A stretch of DNA of 64,000 nt from Skeletonema tropicum (taxonomy: Eukaryota > Bacillariophyta > Thalassiosirophyceae > Thalassiosirales > Thalassiosiraceae): positions 3,720,001 through 3,784,000 of the forward strand of contig CM074128.1 in the NCBI GenBank assembly GCA_037178625.1. The letters run 5' to 3'. Position 1 is the first letter of the stretch; each line of letters starts with the position of its first letter. Both the position numbers and the translations under genes were made by a program. Below are positions 52,224-63,415 of the stretch, in pieces. The notes under the pieces were generated by a model. It saw only the letters and a list, made by a program, of their open reading frames with translations, did not search any database and had not been told where the DNA came from.

Positions 52224-53082
52224 TCAAATGATGTCACTCTCGGGTACATCACCATAATTCGACCGATTCAGCTGCTCAATACAATTACCTTCATCGCCAC
52301 TGAGCTCTGACTCGCTAACTTCTAACGCGTCACTTCTTGGGAAACATTGATACAAAGCAACCTGAATCAATCCAAACAAGAAGCCCAGTCCATTGGGAAT
52401 CAAAATATAATAGTCCTGTATTGCAAGACTATACACACACCAAAAGAACGCGTTTGATGTGTTCATTGCCATTGTCCAAAAATGAATTGATGCCGAGTTT
52501 CTCGTTCGTATTACCATTGCAATTGTCGATAATGGCGCAGCGTAAAAGAATATCAGATTGATATTTACTGCCACGCCCACGATGAACTTCATTTCCTCAT
52601 TACTAACCGGAATAAGACTTGTTGTTGATAGAATAATGACCCAAATTGATACTATCTGCATCACTTTCAATTCATGTGAAGTCAATTGCTGGCAACAATC
52701 CATCTTTGCAGTCTGAACTGAGATTGTATCATCATCGTCCCCACTTATTGAGTTGTTGTCTGAAGCAGATCGCTTCACGAGTTCTTCATAGTATTGTAAC
52801 TTCATTGCTCCAGTGTTGAGCCAGATTGATATCAGTAACCCCGGTGCATTGGCGAAGAAGACAAATAGATCCAATGTTATAAATGAATATGCCAACCAGC
52901 CGATTGTGTTGCCTGTCATGAAGGCCCATGGGGTACAATTGAGGCTTCCCAACGAGCCAGATTTGATCGCAGTCAATTAGTGATTTAATAGGTGCAGAAA
53001 AGGTAAGAGTTGATAAGATACAGCCGATGGTGGGCGCGACATACTCTGCTAGGATGAAACCCAACGATGGAGAGTCACTCAT
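52224..53082 (-). CDS. SWEET: SWEET-family sugar transporter (one frame slip)
   Basis: Seven-helix uniporter built of two MtN3/saliva repeats. The ATG at 53082 starts SLGFILAEYVAPTIGCILST and LTFSAPIKSL. The frame then slips by one base near 52,975 (AA for A) and continues AIKSGSLGSLNCTPWAFMTG, GWLAYSFITLDLFVFFANAP and GLLISIWLNTGAMKLQYYEE. The second repeat has FIVGVAVNINLIFFYAAPLS, IRTRNSASIHFWTMAMNTSN and ILIPNGLGFLFGLIQVALYQ. The conserved Asn and Pro of both repeats are present. A polar C-tail follows. Membrane and sugar are not predictable. Confidence 0.88.
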
Positions 53083-53543
53083 AGTGTTGTTGTTGCGATA
53101 TTAGGGTGTTGTATCGCGATACAACTTTAGCTTCAGCTACAGCTGCGCGCAGATAGATGTGTTGCTCTTTCACAACATGGTTCTTGGTTGGGTGTCCACC
53201 ATTGCCCGCCTTGGTATTGCCCGTCCACAGTAGTTGCCCGTCCGGAAGTCCGGACAAATGCAGTCTGGACAATAACAAGTGCTAGTGCGAATTTGCACGT
53301 CCACGATGAGTGCTCGAAATTGAGAGCAGACACTCCCGCGGGCAATTACAATGGACTCAACTATTTGATCTTCGAAACGAGTTTTTGAATTGCACGAATC
53401 CAATACAATTACTTATGCCCATTTCGATTTTGATGCACTTACCACGCCAAAAGTTCAGTAATTGAACGTTACTTATTGACCAGCCACAAAACAGCCATGC
53501 CAATAAAATCGCTGCGCTTTGTTTCCAAATACGATACTAAACA
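53083..53543. promoter_or_regulatory. Divergent promoter region
   Basis: A 461-bp gap between SWEET (minus) and ZIP (plus). Short open frames on both strands here look accidental. No repeat was recognised. Confidence 0.35.
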
Positions 53544-54870
53544 ATGAAGGGTAGTATCGACGCCGACGCGGGGTGGATGCCCCTCGTGCTCTCCACCATA
53601 GCAGGCATGTCAACATGTCTAGGAGCTCTTATTGTATTTTGCCACCCAATCGAGGACGAAGATGAACACAACACTTCAGAAAGCGACAAGCTCATCGCAG
53701 ACAGCAACAACAACAGCAACAAAAATAGGTTCCGAATGAGGGGCAGGAGGAAAGTTAGTCCATCGACAATGTCATTCAGTCTTCGCCTTAGCCGGAAGTG
53801 TGATGATTACTGTAAGCGTAGTATCAATTGGACCAGAATGTCTCGCGGCATCATCCATGCCACAAAATGAACACATGCAAGATGAAGAGAATACATTCTT
53901 TATATTTGGGCTGACTCTTATGCCTATATTATCAATGGCATTCCTTCATCGGGTTGTTTCGTTTGGAGTAGGTTGCTTAATATACTTTTTCATGTCCAAG
54001 TGTTGTTTCCCTGAACCCGAAGAGATATTGGAACAGAATTCGGATTTGTTTTTATCAACTCCTACGAAGTCTTCGTCGGTGTCTTCTGCCAAAAGTAGTG
54101 ATAGTGAGAGTGATGGAGATATTGAACTTTCAGGGAACAATACTAATGCAATTATGCTATCACCTGGAACAGATGATGTTGGTATGAACCTACAACGAAG
54201 AAGTGGTGCGGCAGCAAACAAAGAATCTTCCACAAAACTTGACATTACAAATTCTCCAAGCACGAAAAAGGGAAACTTCCGCCGCTCCCCCATAGACAGA
54301 ATAAAGTGCTGTGCATGGCTTCGAGATTTAACAACAGGATCAGACTTGGGAACATCGGAAGCACGACGAGCAAATCGTGTTGCCATGCTGTTATTCTTTT
54401 CACTTCTCCTTCACAATTTTCCAGAGGGACTGGCAGTTGCTGCCTCTGCCCTCGAATCGGATCAACTTGGCCTGACTGTGACTGTGGGTATTATGATTCA
54501 CAATATTCCCGAGGGGATAGCTATAGCCATTCCGTGCTTAAAGGCACGACCTGACAGTCCGATGCTCAGCTTCATTCTCGCGTCTGTGTCCGGGCTTGCA
54601 GAGCCAGCGGGGGCGTTTGTCAGTCTGGTCTTTTTGCGAGGCGTGGAGAAACGAAGCAGTGCGGCAGGTGAAGATCGACCAGTGGGGGGTGAAGGATCGC
54701 TGGAAAATGTCTTGGCGTTTGTTGCTGGAATAATGATCACTGTTTCTTTCTTGGAGTTGCTTCCCGAAGCAAAGAGACATTCTGAAAAGTCAGGCAAGAC
54801 GGCGTACTATGCAGGGTTAATCGTTGGCTGCGTCGTTATGGTTGCAACGGAGCTTGGCATGTCATTGTAA
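53544..54870 (+). CDS. ZIP-family zinc/metal transporter (one frame slip)
   Basis: Import of zinc or similar divalent metal into the cytosol. From the ATG at 53544: MPLVLSTIAGMSTCLGALIV FCHP opens helix I. Near 53,790 the frame slips by one base and restores FALAGSVMITVSVVSIGPEC, helix II. A Ser/Asp-rich variable loop follows. Helices IV and V hold the metal site: LLLHNFPEGLAVAAS and IMIHNIPEGIAIAIP, with His, Asn, Glu as expected. The end is NVLAFVAGIMITVSFLELLP and the last helix. The HNFPEG/HNIPEG pair points to the ZupT/ZIP11-like branch. Confidence 0.88.
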
Positions 54871-54926
54871 CAGCTGTGTTATTGTAATGGTATTTTGCGC
54901 TACTTTTATCACTCACTCATTTAACT

Positions 54927-55619
54927 CTATGCATCCCACGCTGCCTGAAAAGAAGACCCACCTCTTTCCGCTGCTTCCTGCACGCCAAGATCCAATGGTC
55001 TCCATTCTTCTTTTCGAGGGTCCCACAAATCACCATTGTAATCCTGTAATGGGTTTGCTTTGTTTTTCATCCCTACAACTTTTCTCCAAGCTTCAGATTC
55101 GCTAGCCAAGGATTCTATTGACAAAGACAACGCGTATATGTACACCATCTTCATATCAACTACATCTCTTTCAGTTTTGTTGTTGTCCTTGTCTAGGGCT
55201 TCTTTAAGTATGACCTTGAGCGGATGAGCAGCCGTGACAGCCCCCAACCATTCTAACCGTCCCTTTTCTAATGTGTTCCAAATACCATCCAAATCAGATC
55301 CAACTGCATTACTAACAGCATGTACTGCAGTCACAAGATCTAGCCAGTGTATTGAAGCACGAGCTGCTGTCACTGTTGTTTCCAATCCTTTATCCGTATA
55401 TATGGATGAAGCTATTGCGTCAAACGCAGATTCATCTGTAATGAGTGATTCTCGCATAGATTCGTATTCGTTCGGGCATAGCTGAGATGCCATACCCAGA
55501 AAGAAGGCATCTCGAACGACGTCCAGTTCATCTTTTGTTGAGCATTTGGAAAATAGTGCCAGTGTTGCTCTATTCCGATTGAATGCCTCTGTGAACTGAG
55601 CAACTTGTTGATCCGTCAT
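54927..55619 (-). CDS. Unknown helical protein
   Basis: One exon; the ATG at 55619 (MTDQQVAQFTEAFNRNRATL) gives 230 residues and an upstream in-frame ATG at 55658 is less likely. The sequence is predicted helical, with Trp-containing blocks (HWLDLVTAVHAVSNAVGSDL; GIWNTLEKGRLEWLGAVTAA) and a polar end (DLWDPRKEEWRPLDLGVQEA). There is no signal peptide or membrane segment. I do not recognise the family. It lies tail to tail with the ZIP gene, 56 bases apart. Confidence 0.7.
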   Translation of the reverse strand: MTDQQVAQFTEAFNRNRATLALFSKCSTKDELDVVRDAFFLGMASQLCPNEYESMRESLITDESAFDAIASSIYTDKGLETTVTAARASIHWLDLVTAVHAVSNAVGSDLDGIWNTLEKGRLEWLGAVTAAHPLKVILKEALDKDNNKTERDVVDMKMVYIYALSLSIESLASESEAWRKVVGMKNKANPLQDYNGDLWDPRKEEWRPLDLGVQEAAERGGSSFQAAWDA

Positions 55620-56123
55620 TTTTGTAGTGTGTATATTATGTCGATGTAAGCAATCCAAGCAGCCGGGCCCACTTCCTTTTCGTCTTGAAGTCTATTATGA
55701 TAGATAAAACTCAATTAAAGATTAGGTGCGTATACGTCAAAGGAGATAGTAATGTACCTGCTGATGATGATCGCGTCCTGGTAGGTCAAAGCCAACTATC
55801 TATCCAAATCCAACAACTTATCATGGACGCTATCATGAACAGTACAGCCGACTGATATTATTTTTTGAAAGGCTCCAAGCTGCCTGCTGCCTCAAGGGTC
55901 CTGACATAACCGGCTATTAGCCCCTCTGTTATAAAAACTAGATGATAAATACTTTTCAAATAGGTAGCGGCTACAACGAAATAACAATAGCAGCTCTCTA
56001 TCATCACATCACGATACAATAAAAAGGAGCTCCCCTCTGGGACAGCCACGGCCATCCACCAAGCCGGAGAATGAACTCATCTCACTATCCATCAACGAAC
56101 ATCAAGCACCCAGTGCCTATAAG
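55620..56123. promoter_or_regulatory. Divergent promoter region
   Basis: A 504-bp gap between the unknown protein (minus) and the helicase (plus). A 65-codon open frame at 55858-56055 on the minus strand has no coding character and was not called. Confidence 0.4.
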
Positions 56124-58560
56124 ATGTTTCACGTAGGAAGGTTCGACCCTAACGCAAAGCCAAAGGCTGCACCTACAGCAGCATCGTCATCACCAGGAGG
56201 GGCGAAGAAGAGAAGAACAGGTGGTCATGGGAAGGGCAAGAGTAAGAAATCAAAAAAGGACGATGTTAGTACTGGTGCAGGAGCGAGAGAATCGGAAGAG
56301 ATAGATACGCCCACACTACAATCAAAGGACGACGACAAAGGGAACCATACTGATTCGTCATCCTCTGTGCCTTCATCTAGCGAATCGGATGATTCATCTG
56401 TTGAATCTGCTCAAGACAATCACAACAAATCAACATTAAAGGTGATAGCACCCTCCCAGCCAATAGCAGGTGATGCTCGAAAAGCCAAGCGAAAAAGGAG
56501 GGAGCAAGATGACGAAGCCTATTGATGACTTTGATGCAGACTTTTGATATTGTGAGAAAAAGGAGCTGCGGCAAAGGATGACACAATCCTCACAGCTGCT
56601 GACTCTGCTGCAAAGCGAGCATTACATCTTTCACAACTACCGATTGACGAGGCTGCAAAAATTTGGAATCTTCCTCAATTTTTGGTGAACAACTTGAAGG
56701 TTGACTCGTATGAGAACTTCTTTCCTATACAATGCATGGTTATCCCCGATGTCATTGAAAGTGAACGTAACGCACACTTGCGAGGTGCAAGAGATGTCTG
56801 TGTCCATGCACCTACCGGAAGCGGGAAGACTCTGGCATTTGTCCTTCCGCTCCTTACTGCACTGCACAGTCAAAGCCCCATAGAGTCCAGTGGTGCACGA
56901 GGATTACGAAGGCTTCGTGCACTAGTGGTTCTTCCTGGAAGAGATTTGGCAAAGCAAGTGCATGATGTGTTCGTCAGATATGCCAAGGGTAGTGACATCA
57001 AGATTGGTCTAAGCTGTAGGAGGGGGAAACAAAAAGGGTGATCTTTCCAATGAACGACGATCTCTTGTGGTGGAAGCTTACAATGAAACAATACATGAGA
57101 TACGAACTGATGATGGTGCGTTACTCAGGCGAAAGGTTGGTGGTTTGTATGAATCAGCATCTTCTCGACTTCGTCATTCATTTGAGCCGACATCGCTTGG
57201 CAAGGCATTAGATGCATACGATGGTACACTCAGTAGTGACAGTGGACTACAAGTATTTCCCAAGGTGGGCGGTAGGAGTGCAGTGGACATTCTTGTTTGT
57301 ACGCCTGGACGTTTGATGGATCACTTGGACACACCAGGCTTCACTTTGCAGCATTTGAGATATTTGGTAGTTGACGAGGCTGACAGGTTGGTCAATCAAC
57401 CATACCAAAACTGGGTGGGTAGAGTCCTCGAAGCATCAAATTCATCCAACATTTTCAATGCTTCCGTTGCCGAACACACGTCGCTATCCTCTTATGTTAA
57501 ATCTCCTCTTCAAGTCGCGCCAGATGGAAACACTTTCATAATTGACCCAATAACTCATAGGAGTGCAGGAAGTGGATTGGCCACGCTACATGGCGATAAC
57601 ACAACACACGAAGATGATGCTGGATTAGTGGGAGACTTTTTAGGGCAATCTGTACATTTGAGAAAAATGGTAAGCAAATGAAAATGTGATCTGTTCTGGT
57701 CACCAGTTTGACACAATCAACTCATTGTTCGCTTGCTTTTCGGACCTATACAGTTATTTTCAGCAACGTTGACACAGGACCCACAGAAACTAGCCCGACT
57801 AGGACTTGTGAACCCGAAACATTTTGATGCAAATTACTTGAAGCGCAGTGAAGATTCTAGACCAGTAAAGGCAGGAAGATACGTTGTACCCGCCGGGTTA
57901 ACCGAGAAGATGGTTGAATGCTCTGCAGAGCAAAAGCCGATTGTATTGTTGGCTATTTTGCTTGACCAGTTGAACAGCAAAGAGAAAGAAGATTCGGACG
58001 ATACTAACCTCAGTATAGTCTTTACGTCTAGTGTGGATTCTACGCACCGCCTTTCACGATTACTGCAGTTGTTATGGGAGACGGGAGGTGTCGGAAAGGC
58101 GTCAGCCGTAGCTGAATTTTCAAGCTCTATCAACGCGAAGCAGCGTGCAGCAATATTGCGAAGGTGCCGAAGTTCCGATCCTTCCACTCGAGTGTCCGTC
58201 CTCATTTGTTCCGATGGTATGGCACGTGGGATGGATCTCCCGTATGTTGGACGGGTCATCAATTATGATGTGCCAGCTTATGCAAAAACATACGTCCACC
58301 GATGCGGAAGAACGGCCAGAGCACAACGTAAAGGAATGGCGATCTCTGTTTTGAAGGGTGGCCAAGTATCTAAGTTCAACAAATTGCGACAACTCATCGA
58401 TGGAGGCAAAGTTGAACGTATGGGAATAAAGAAGCACCTGGTGAAAAATATCATACCCACATACAAATCATGTGTCAATGCGCTTCAAAGAGTGATCGAA
58501 GCGGAGAAGAATGAAGAAATCCTCCCTTCAGAAACGCTGAAGATCACTGAATGGATTTAA
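56124..58560 (+). CDS. DDX51: DEAD-box RNA helicase, DDX51/Dbp6-like (frame slips)
   Basis: Dbp6/DDX51 acts in early 60S ribosome assembly in the nucleolus. A basic and Ser/acidic head ([15 protein letters not shown]) leads to [14 protein letters not shown] (Q motif region) and [18 protein letters not shown] (Walker A). [36 protein letters not shown] and [13 protein letters not shown] (DEAD) follow. An intron, 57670-57753, splits KM from LFSATLT (SAT). Then [40 protein letters not shown] and [19 protein letters not shown] long insert of about 100 residues before the DEAD motif is typical of this branch. The frame is disturbed at 56,515-56,575 and near 57,012, with conserved sequence on both sides. 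Confidence 0.9.
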
Positions 58561-58570
58561 TTTAACTCAA

Positions 58571-61098
58571 TCAGTAAATGTCAGCTCTAACCAGAGCGTG
58601 ATCTTGATCTTCCAGGTCGTTTTGGTACTTCTCACTTCGCGAATCACTCAATCGGATGCTCAACACATGTGATAGAATCGCTATGAGCTCTAAACTTATC
58701 CCAAGTGCCCATAAGAGACCACATGAGCTTTTCAACTCCAAGGAAACACTTTCCGCAGATGTTTTTCTTGACGGAGGTATATCGTCTTTCAACGAAGGAT
58801 ACGTTCATGTTGCAGAGGAAATCTTCAATTTCATTCATCGCTTCTCCGACGGATGTCGATGCAAGAGAAACAAGGGAGTCCCTAGTCGAACTGATCTTGG
58901 TCTTATAGCTCTCAAGTTGTGCCACCAACGTCAAGTTGGAATAGGCGGTGAATGCGTTGGTGGGGCAAGTTGTATCGTCAGGGCAAATTACGCCTAAATC
59001 AGCTGACATATCGCGTTCTCTATCATAGAGAGATAAAAAGACTGCATGTCCCTCCACGATTGCGTCTTTGAGAGCCAAGCACGGATAGACGCAGTCATCT
59101 CCATAGTCACAATCATCCATTGGGTTGGAAATACAAGTTGTTGGGAGAGTGTTGGTTGTCACAATGCAGCAGTCATTGGCTGAGCACGTACCAGCCTTGT
59201 TGTATATTCTGTCCAAATATGTCAAACTATCCTCTAATCCACTACGCCCATAAGATGTCTTACTTCCATAGTTGTCTCTAATGATATACGGAGTATCACT
59301 ACTTGTCCGATTCAGTTCCCATGGCTCCAACACTGTCGCTTTCGTATAGACATCAGTGAAAGGACAGCTTGTGCTATTTGACGAGGTGGCCTGATTAATT
59401 ACTCCAAGTGCAGTATCCGACATTGAGCTGATCATACTTTGAATATCTCTAAGTGGATCGAAGACCAACTCAAAGCTCGACGTTATGTTGATATTTTCAA
59501 TCTGAGAAAGGCCTTCATCCAGAATTGATTGGAAATCAATTTTGTCTGTAACATTGAACGCAACTGCAAGGTTGGTATCGTTGAAGATAGCATTCACTCC
59601 AGGGGCAACCTTTTCGCCCACAAAGGGTTCAAAGTCATTAGTTACAACATTCAATATTTGACATGAGTCATAGATAATGAAGGAGGCAACGAGCAGGAGT
59701 GACGCCAATATCAGCGCAATCGAACCTAATAGAGCTGAGAAGAAGCCAGTAACTTTCAACATTCCAAACAATGTTGAACACGACCGACTATTCGAGAACA
59801 TTATGGCGAGCAGTCCAAGAACGCCAAAAAGAAACGATGCAAGAAAGATCGACATAACAATCATTCTTCTTGTCGGCCGAAAGCCATACTCTTCTCCCTC
59901 GGCTTCGTACACCGCATCTTGCCAAAGCGATGTCTGATTTACAAAGGAGTCTAGCTGACCTATTGCGCTGGTAATGCCACCCTCTATCGTATCTGCCTGA
60001 TCATATAGATCAAGCTCTAGTGTGTCGAGCATTGACTGTACGTCAGTGCTGATAGGGTGCACCTTGTTCTCGAACTCTACCAACGCGGATTCAAATCCGT
60101 CTAATGCATTTGATTCGTTGAGACCCGCAGAATGCAATGAGTAGAATCCCAAAAATGAGCTCGCAATACTTGATGCATCTTCCGTCACGTACTCTGTTCC
60201 GTCGAATATGAATTTAGCGTCAAGCGCAGCGTAGTCGAGTACACCAAGGATGTTAACGAGGGGAATTCTTGATCTTGCCAGGAAGTAGCGGAGATCGTCG
60301 ACCAACCCATCGGAGTGTAGGAATGCATTTGACAACCCAACAGAAACTTCCTCATTTCCTAGAAAAGCGATTGATGCTGCTGCCGTGACGCTGACTAAAG
60401 CAATGATATAAAATAGAATTGGAATGAGTTTATCTGCACACATCTTGTATCGTTTCTTTGGAATTGGCGAGCAGAGAAAGCACAACGTGCCGCACGATCC
60501 CCATAGACAGCAGCACATGTATCTTATAACGAAGAAGATAGCCCAGAACAATAGAAGCACGACTGATACGATCAAACCTATCGCTCCAGGCCCCAAAATA
60601 CCTCCAGCGTAACTATTTTTGTTTAATCCGAAGAGTTCATCCTGAGCATTGGCGTAGTCTGCAGCGGGAAATCTTGTTGTTCTGTTCTCCATGTCTTTTA
60701 CAGAATTCCAGTAGCAATTTGAGATTCGCTCACAAAGGCCCTCAGGAGCAAAGGGAATCTGCTGCTGTGATGCAGTCTCCTTCACTATTCTTTGCTGCAA
60801 GGGGAGAATCTGAGGGAACACATCTTTCACTCTCAGTTGCAACATCACATAGTAGCATGACTACATTATTGACAACATTTTGGTAGAATGTGTCTGTTTG
60901 CTTTGATCTAATCCGTTCTATTAGGCTGCCATTTATTGCATTCATGTAGTCACCATAACGTCCCTCTGTATCTGTATCGTAACTACTATTATTTGCAGTG
61001 CTGAAGTCGACTTCGACTGGAGCAGAACAATCTAGCTTTCCGTTGCCACTCTGAAAGCACAAGAGTAAAATGAGACTTGAAAGAGCTCGATTAAGCAT
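58571..61098 (-). CDS. Prominin-like pentaspan membrane protein (frame slips)
   Basis: The ATG at 61098 begins a signal peptide (RALSSLILLLCFQS). About 150 extracellular residues with N-glycosylation sites follow. TM1 is GAIGLIVSVVLLLFWAIFFV, at once followed by a Cys-rich loop (RYMCCCLWGSCGTLCFLC). TM2 (LIPILFYIIALVSVTAAAS), a large loop, TM3 (MIVMSIFLASFLFGVLGLLA) and TM4 (FFSALLGSIALILASLLLVA) follow. Then a second large Cys-rich loop and TM5 (CGLLWALGISLELIAILSHV), ending in a charged tail. This order, including the Cys-rich turn after TM1, is that of prominins, which organise membrane protrusions. Frame slips near 60,777 (extra C) and 58,745 must be corrected to get the signal peptide and TM5. 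Confidence 0.7.
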
Positions 61099-61806
61099 GG
61101 CTCTTGCCGTAATGGATTTTGGAGGACTCAAATGCTCAACGAATCACTGACTATTGAATTCTCTTGTAAACTGATTGTGTGTTGTTTTATTCGATTAAAT
61201 GTCTTTGATTGGTAATAAGCGAGCACGAGGATGAACGTCCGGCGAAACACTTTGCGTTTAGGTTTAGTCGTGTTCAAGCCCCTGAAACTCTCTCTCTAGA
61301 GTCCTCTGATACACAGAGCAGCAAAGCTCAAAACACTTGGGAGGAAAGTAGGTAAGTGGAAGGTCGGTCGATAAAAGTCAAGCATAAACTGAGGCCTCAA
61401 ATAAAAATGGCTAGCAGCCTTCGCATCTTTTCTGTCCGATCCGACCAACATAGAACTAACGAGAGGATTTCGTTTCACCTTAATGCGTGCCCTCCCTACA
61501 AGTGGAGACTCCACTTGTAAAGAATTTAGGTTTATCTACAAGTACTTCGTGTTGATTTATCTAGGTTGCTTGCTTGAAGCTTCATTCTTAGACTCAAGTA
61601 TTTTCTTGCTCACCCATGTCTTGCATCAACTCTAGCAAATTTCTCTGTTCATTGCCTCTCATCATTCTCCCACTTCTTCTGTTAGGCTCGTGTTAGCGGA
61701 CACGACAACAACAGCTATGCAGATAATCCTTCACGTAGACCAGGCTGATGGCATGCCTCAGCTTGTGAGTTAAGAGACAGGAATTGTTTTGTCCGTAGAT
61801 TCTCTT
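61099..61806. other. Intergenic region with a perfect short palindrome
   Basis: Between two minus-strand genes. It contains a 23-bp palindrome at 61497-61519 and otherwise no gene or RNA that I recognise. Confidence 0.45.
61497..61519. repeat. 23-bp perfect palindrome (11-bp arms, one-base centre)
   Basis: tacaagtggag, one A, then ctccacttgta. It could be a dimeric protein-binding site or a small hairpin. It lies upstream of the prominin-like gene. Confidence 0.9.
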
Positions 61807-62607
61807 TCACTCTTTGATCTGCAAATGCTGTTTGGCAATGTATTCTCGAAAGGCTGTTTGGCATGTTATTGCTGCATTGTGCTCCAGCTCTTGCAGCATC
61901 TTTCTGCTTTTGTATCGAGCTATGTGATCGCGAAGGGCCTTTTCACGAACCAGGCCAAGGTTTTGTATTCGCTTCTCCTTCCTCTTTCTTCTTTGACAGC
62001 GAGCGACGTACGCCCGAACCATTTGTTCTCGAACAAGTAATGCTTCCATTCTCCTTTTCTTCAGTCCTCCTACACGACGTTTTGCAATGAACTTTCTAGC
62101 TAAGCATTGTATCCTAATGATTGTTATCATCGTCGCAGCAAATTGTTTCCTCATTATTCTCCTTCTCCATTTCGATTGAAGAACAATTGCAGCCGAAATC
62201 TTCTTGGTATCCAAGCGAATCTCGTTGAGCCTCGACGTGAATCTTGCCCAAGCCAATTTCAGGGTACTTTTTACATGAAAATCGATTAGTCTCCTTGCAG
62301 CCTTCAGAATCGGAATTACTTGATCTAAAGTCAAGGATAGCTTCTCATTACTCTCTGTAAGAGATCGTTGGCATACAAGAATGTTACTGTGAAGTTCGCT
62401 TTGGATATCTTTCTCTTTTCGTGCAATGATATCAAGCCATAGTTTCTTCTCTGCATCTCCCTTCAGAACAGGTAGTTCTTCCACAAAATCGTGATTCCTT
62501 TTACAGCGATAGGAAGAAATCGATGATACTTGATCACGATAACAACTCTTTGCATATTTGTCATAGCTTTTGTGTCTAGAACTCATTCTCTTTGGTTCAT
62601 TGTCCAT
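61807..62607 (-). CDS. IQ-motif (calmodulin-binding) protein
   Basis: One exon of 266 codons, basic and helical. Several IQ-like motifs are visible: AAIVLQSKWRRRIMRKQF (about residue 150), IIRIQCLARKFIAKRRVG (about 172) and AAITCQTAFREYIAKQ (near the end). Degenerate copies (VRAYVARCQRRKRKEKR; LRDHIARYKSRKML) lie between. Such tandem IQ motifs bind calmodulin or centrins and often occur in flagellar or cytoskeletal proteins. No motor or other enzymatic domain is present. The ATG at 62607 is the first in frame. Confidence 0.75.
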   Translation of the reverse strand: MDNEPKRMSSRHKSYDKYAKSCYRDQVSSISSYRCKRNHDFVEELPVLKGDAEKKLWLDIIARKEKDIQSELHSNILVCQRSLTESNEKLSLTLDQVIPILKAARRLIDFHVKSTLKLAWARFTSRLNEIRLDTKKISAAIVLQSKWRRRIMRKQFAATMITIIRIQCLARKFIAKRRVGGLKKRRMEALLVREQMVRAYVARCQRRKRKEKRIQNLGLVREKALRDHIARYKSRKMLQELEHNAAITCQTAFREYIAKQHLQIKE

Positions 62608-63415
62608 CTACTTCTTATTCTTCTCCTCTCTTCTTGTCAATCGTCACACTAAAGGCCTTGGTGAAGAGCATAGCTGTAAAGCCTCTCACTTTATCTTGCA
62701 CTTCTCTAGACGAATCTGTAGAGTCTTAGCCGTGTTTGTTTGGCTTGGTAGAGTAGAGCATACAACAAACATCTATGGCTGCTTACTCTTCCTTCTTTCA
62801 CTTGCTGAAGTTTGAGTTTGAGTTGAAGTAAGTATCGTATGGTTGGAAAATGCTTTACTCGCGTATTCCACGTGGGCTAATGTCAAGACAGACATCACAA
62901 CATTTTGTTGAAACTCAAACAACTTTTGAACTTACTCCGTACTTATAACCCGGATGCCGGCCGGAGAAACTCTGGAAGCATGATGACAGCACGGGAACAG
63001 GTTTTAGTCTATTATGGTAGATCGATCAAGCTACATGCACTGCATGGAGTAATACTCTGGTACTACATACATACTCCTACTTACTTATTACTTGAGTGAA
63101 AGTACTTAGCATTCACGTTTTCTTGAATAAGTGCAAAAGCGAGAAGGGTCAGTGTATTTTAGATATGCCTTTTCTCACTGAAACTCCGCTTCAAATCCAA
63201 GCCTCCAACCTCAACTAAACCCAGCCAAATGGGAAGGCTGAAGAGCCAGATACTTTTATGAGGCAGGCTGTTGCTGTCCTTCCATTATTTCTGATTTGCT
63301 GCTGCTTTATGCGATACTTATTGCGATGAAGTAGCTTTGCTTTAGTGAATAGATAGCCGTAGTCATAAGTGCATAGGCATCGATAATTGCTCTCTTGACA
63401 ATATCTGCATTTAAG
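62608..63415. promoter_or_regulatory. Divergent promoter region
   Basis: An 808-bp gap between the IQ gene (minus) and the ankyrin-like gene (plus). It has many short direct runs of tactac/tacttact near 63,055-63,105 but no gene. Confidence 0.4.

Noticed and set aside
55858..56055. 65-codon minus-strand frame in the gap before the helicase
   Set aside because: Hydrophobic by chance composition, no homology recognised, and no room for a promoter distinct from the helicase promoter.
56523..56580. Intron between the head and the helicase core
   Set aside because: No GT donor or AG acceptor pair restores the frame; one-base slips explain it better.
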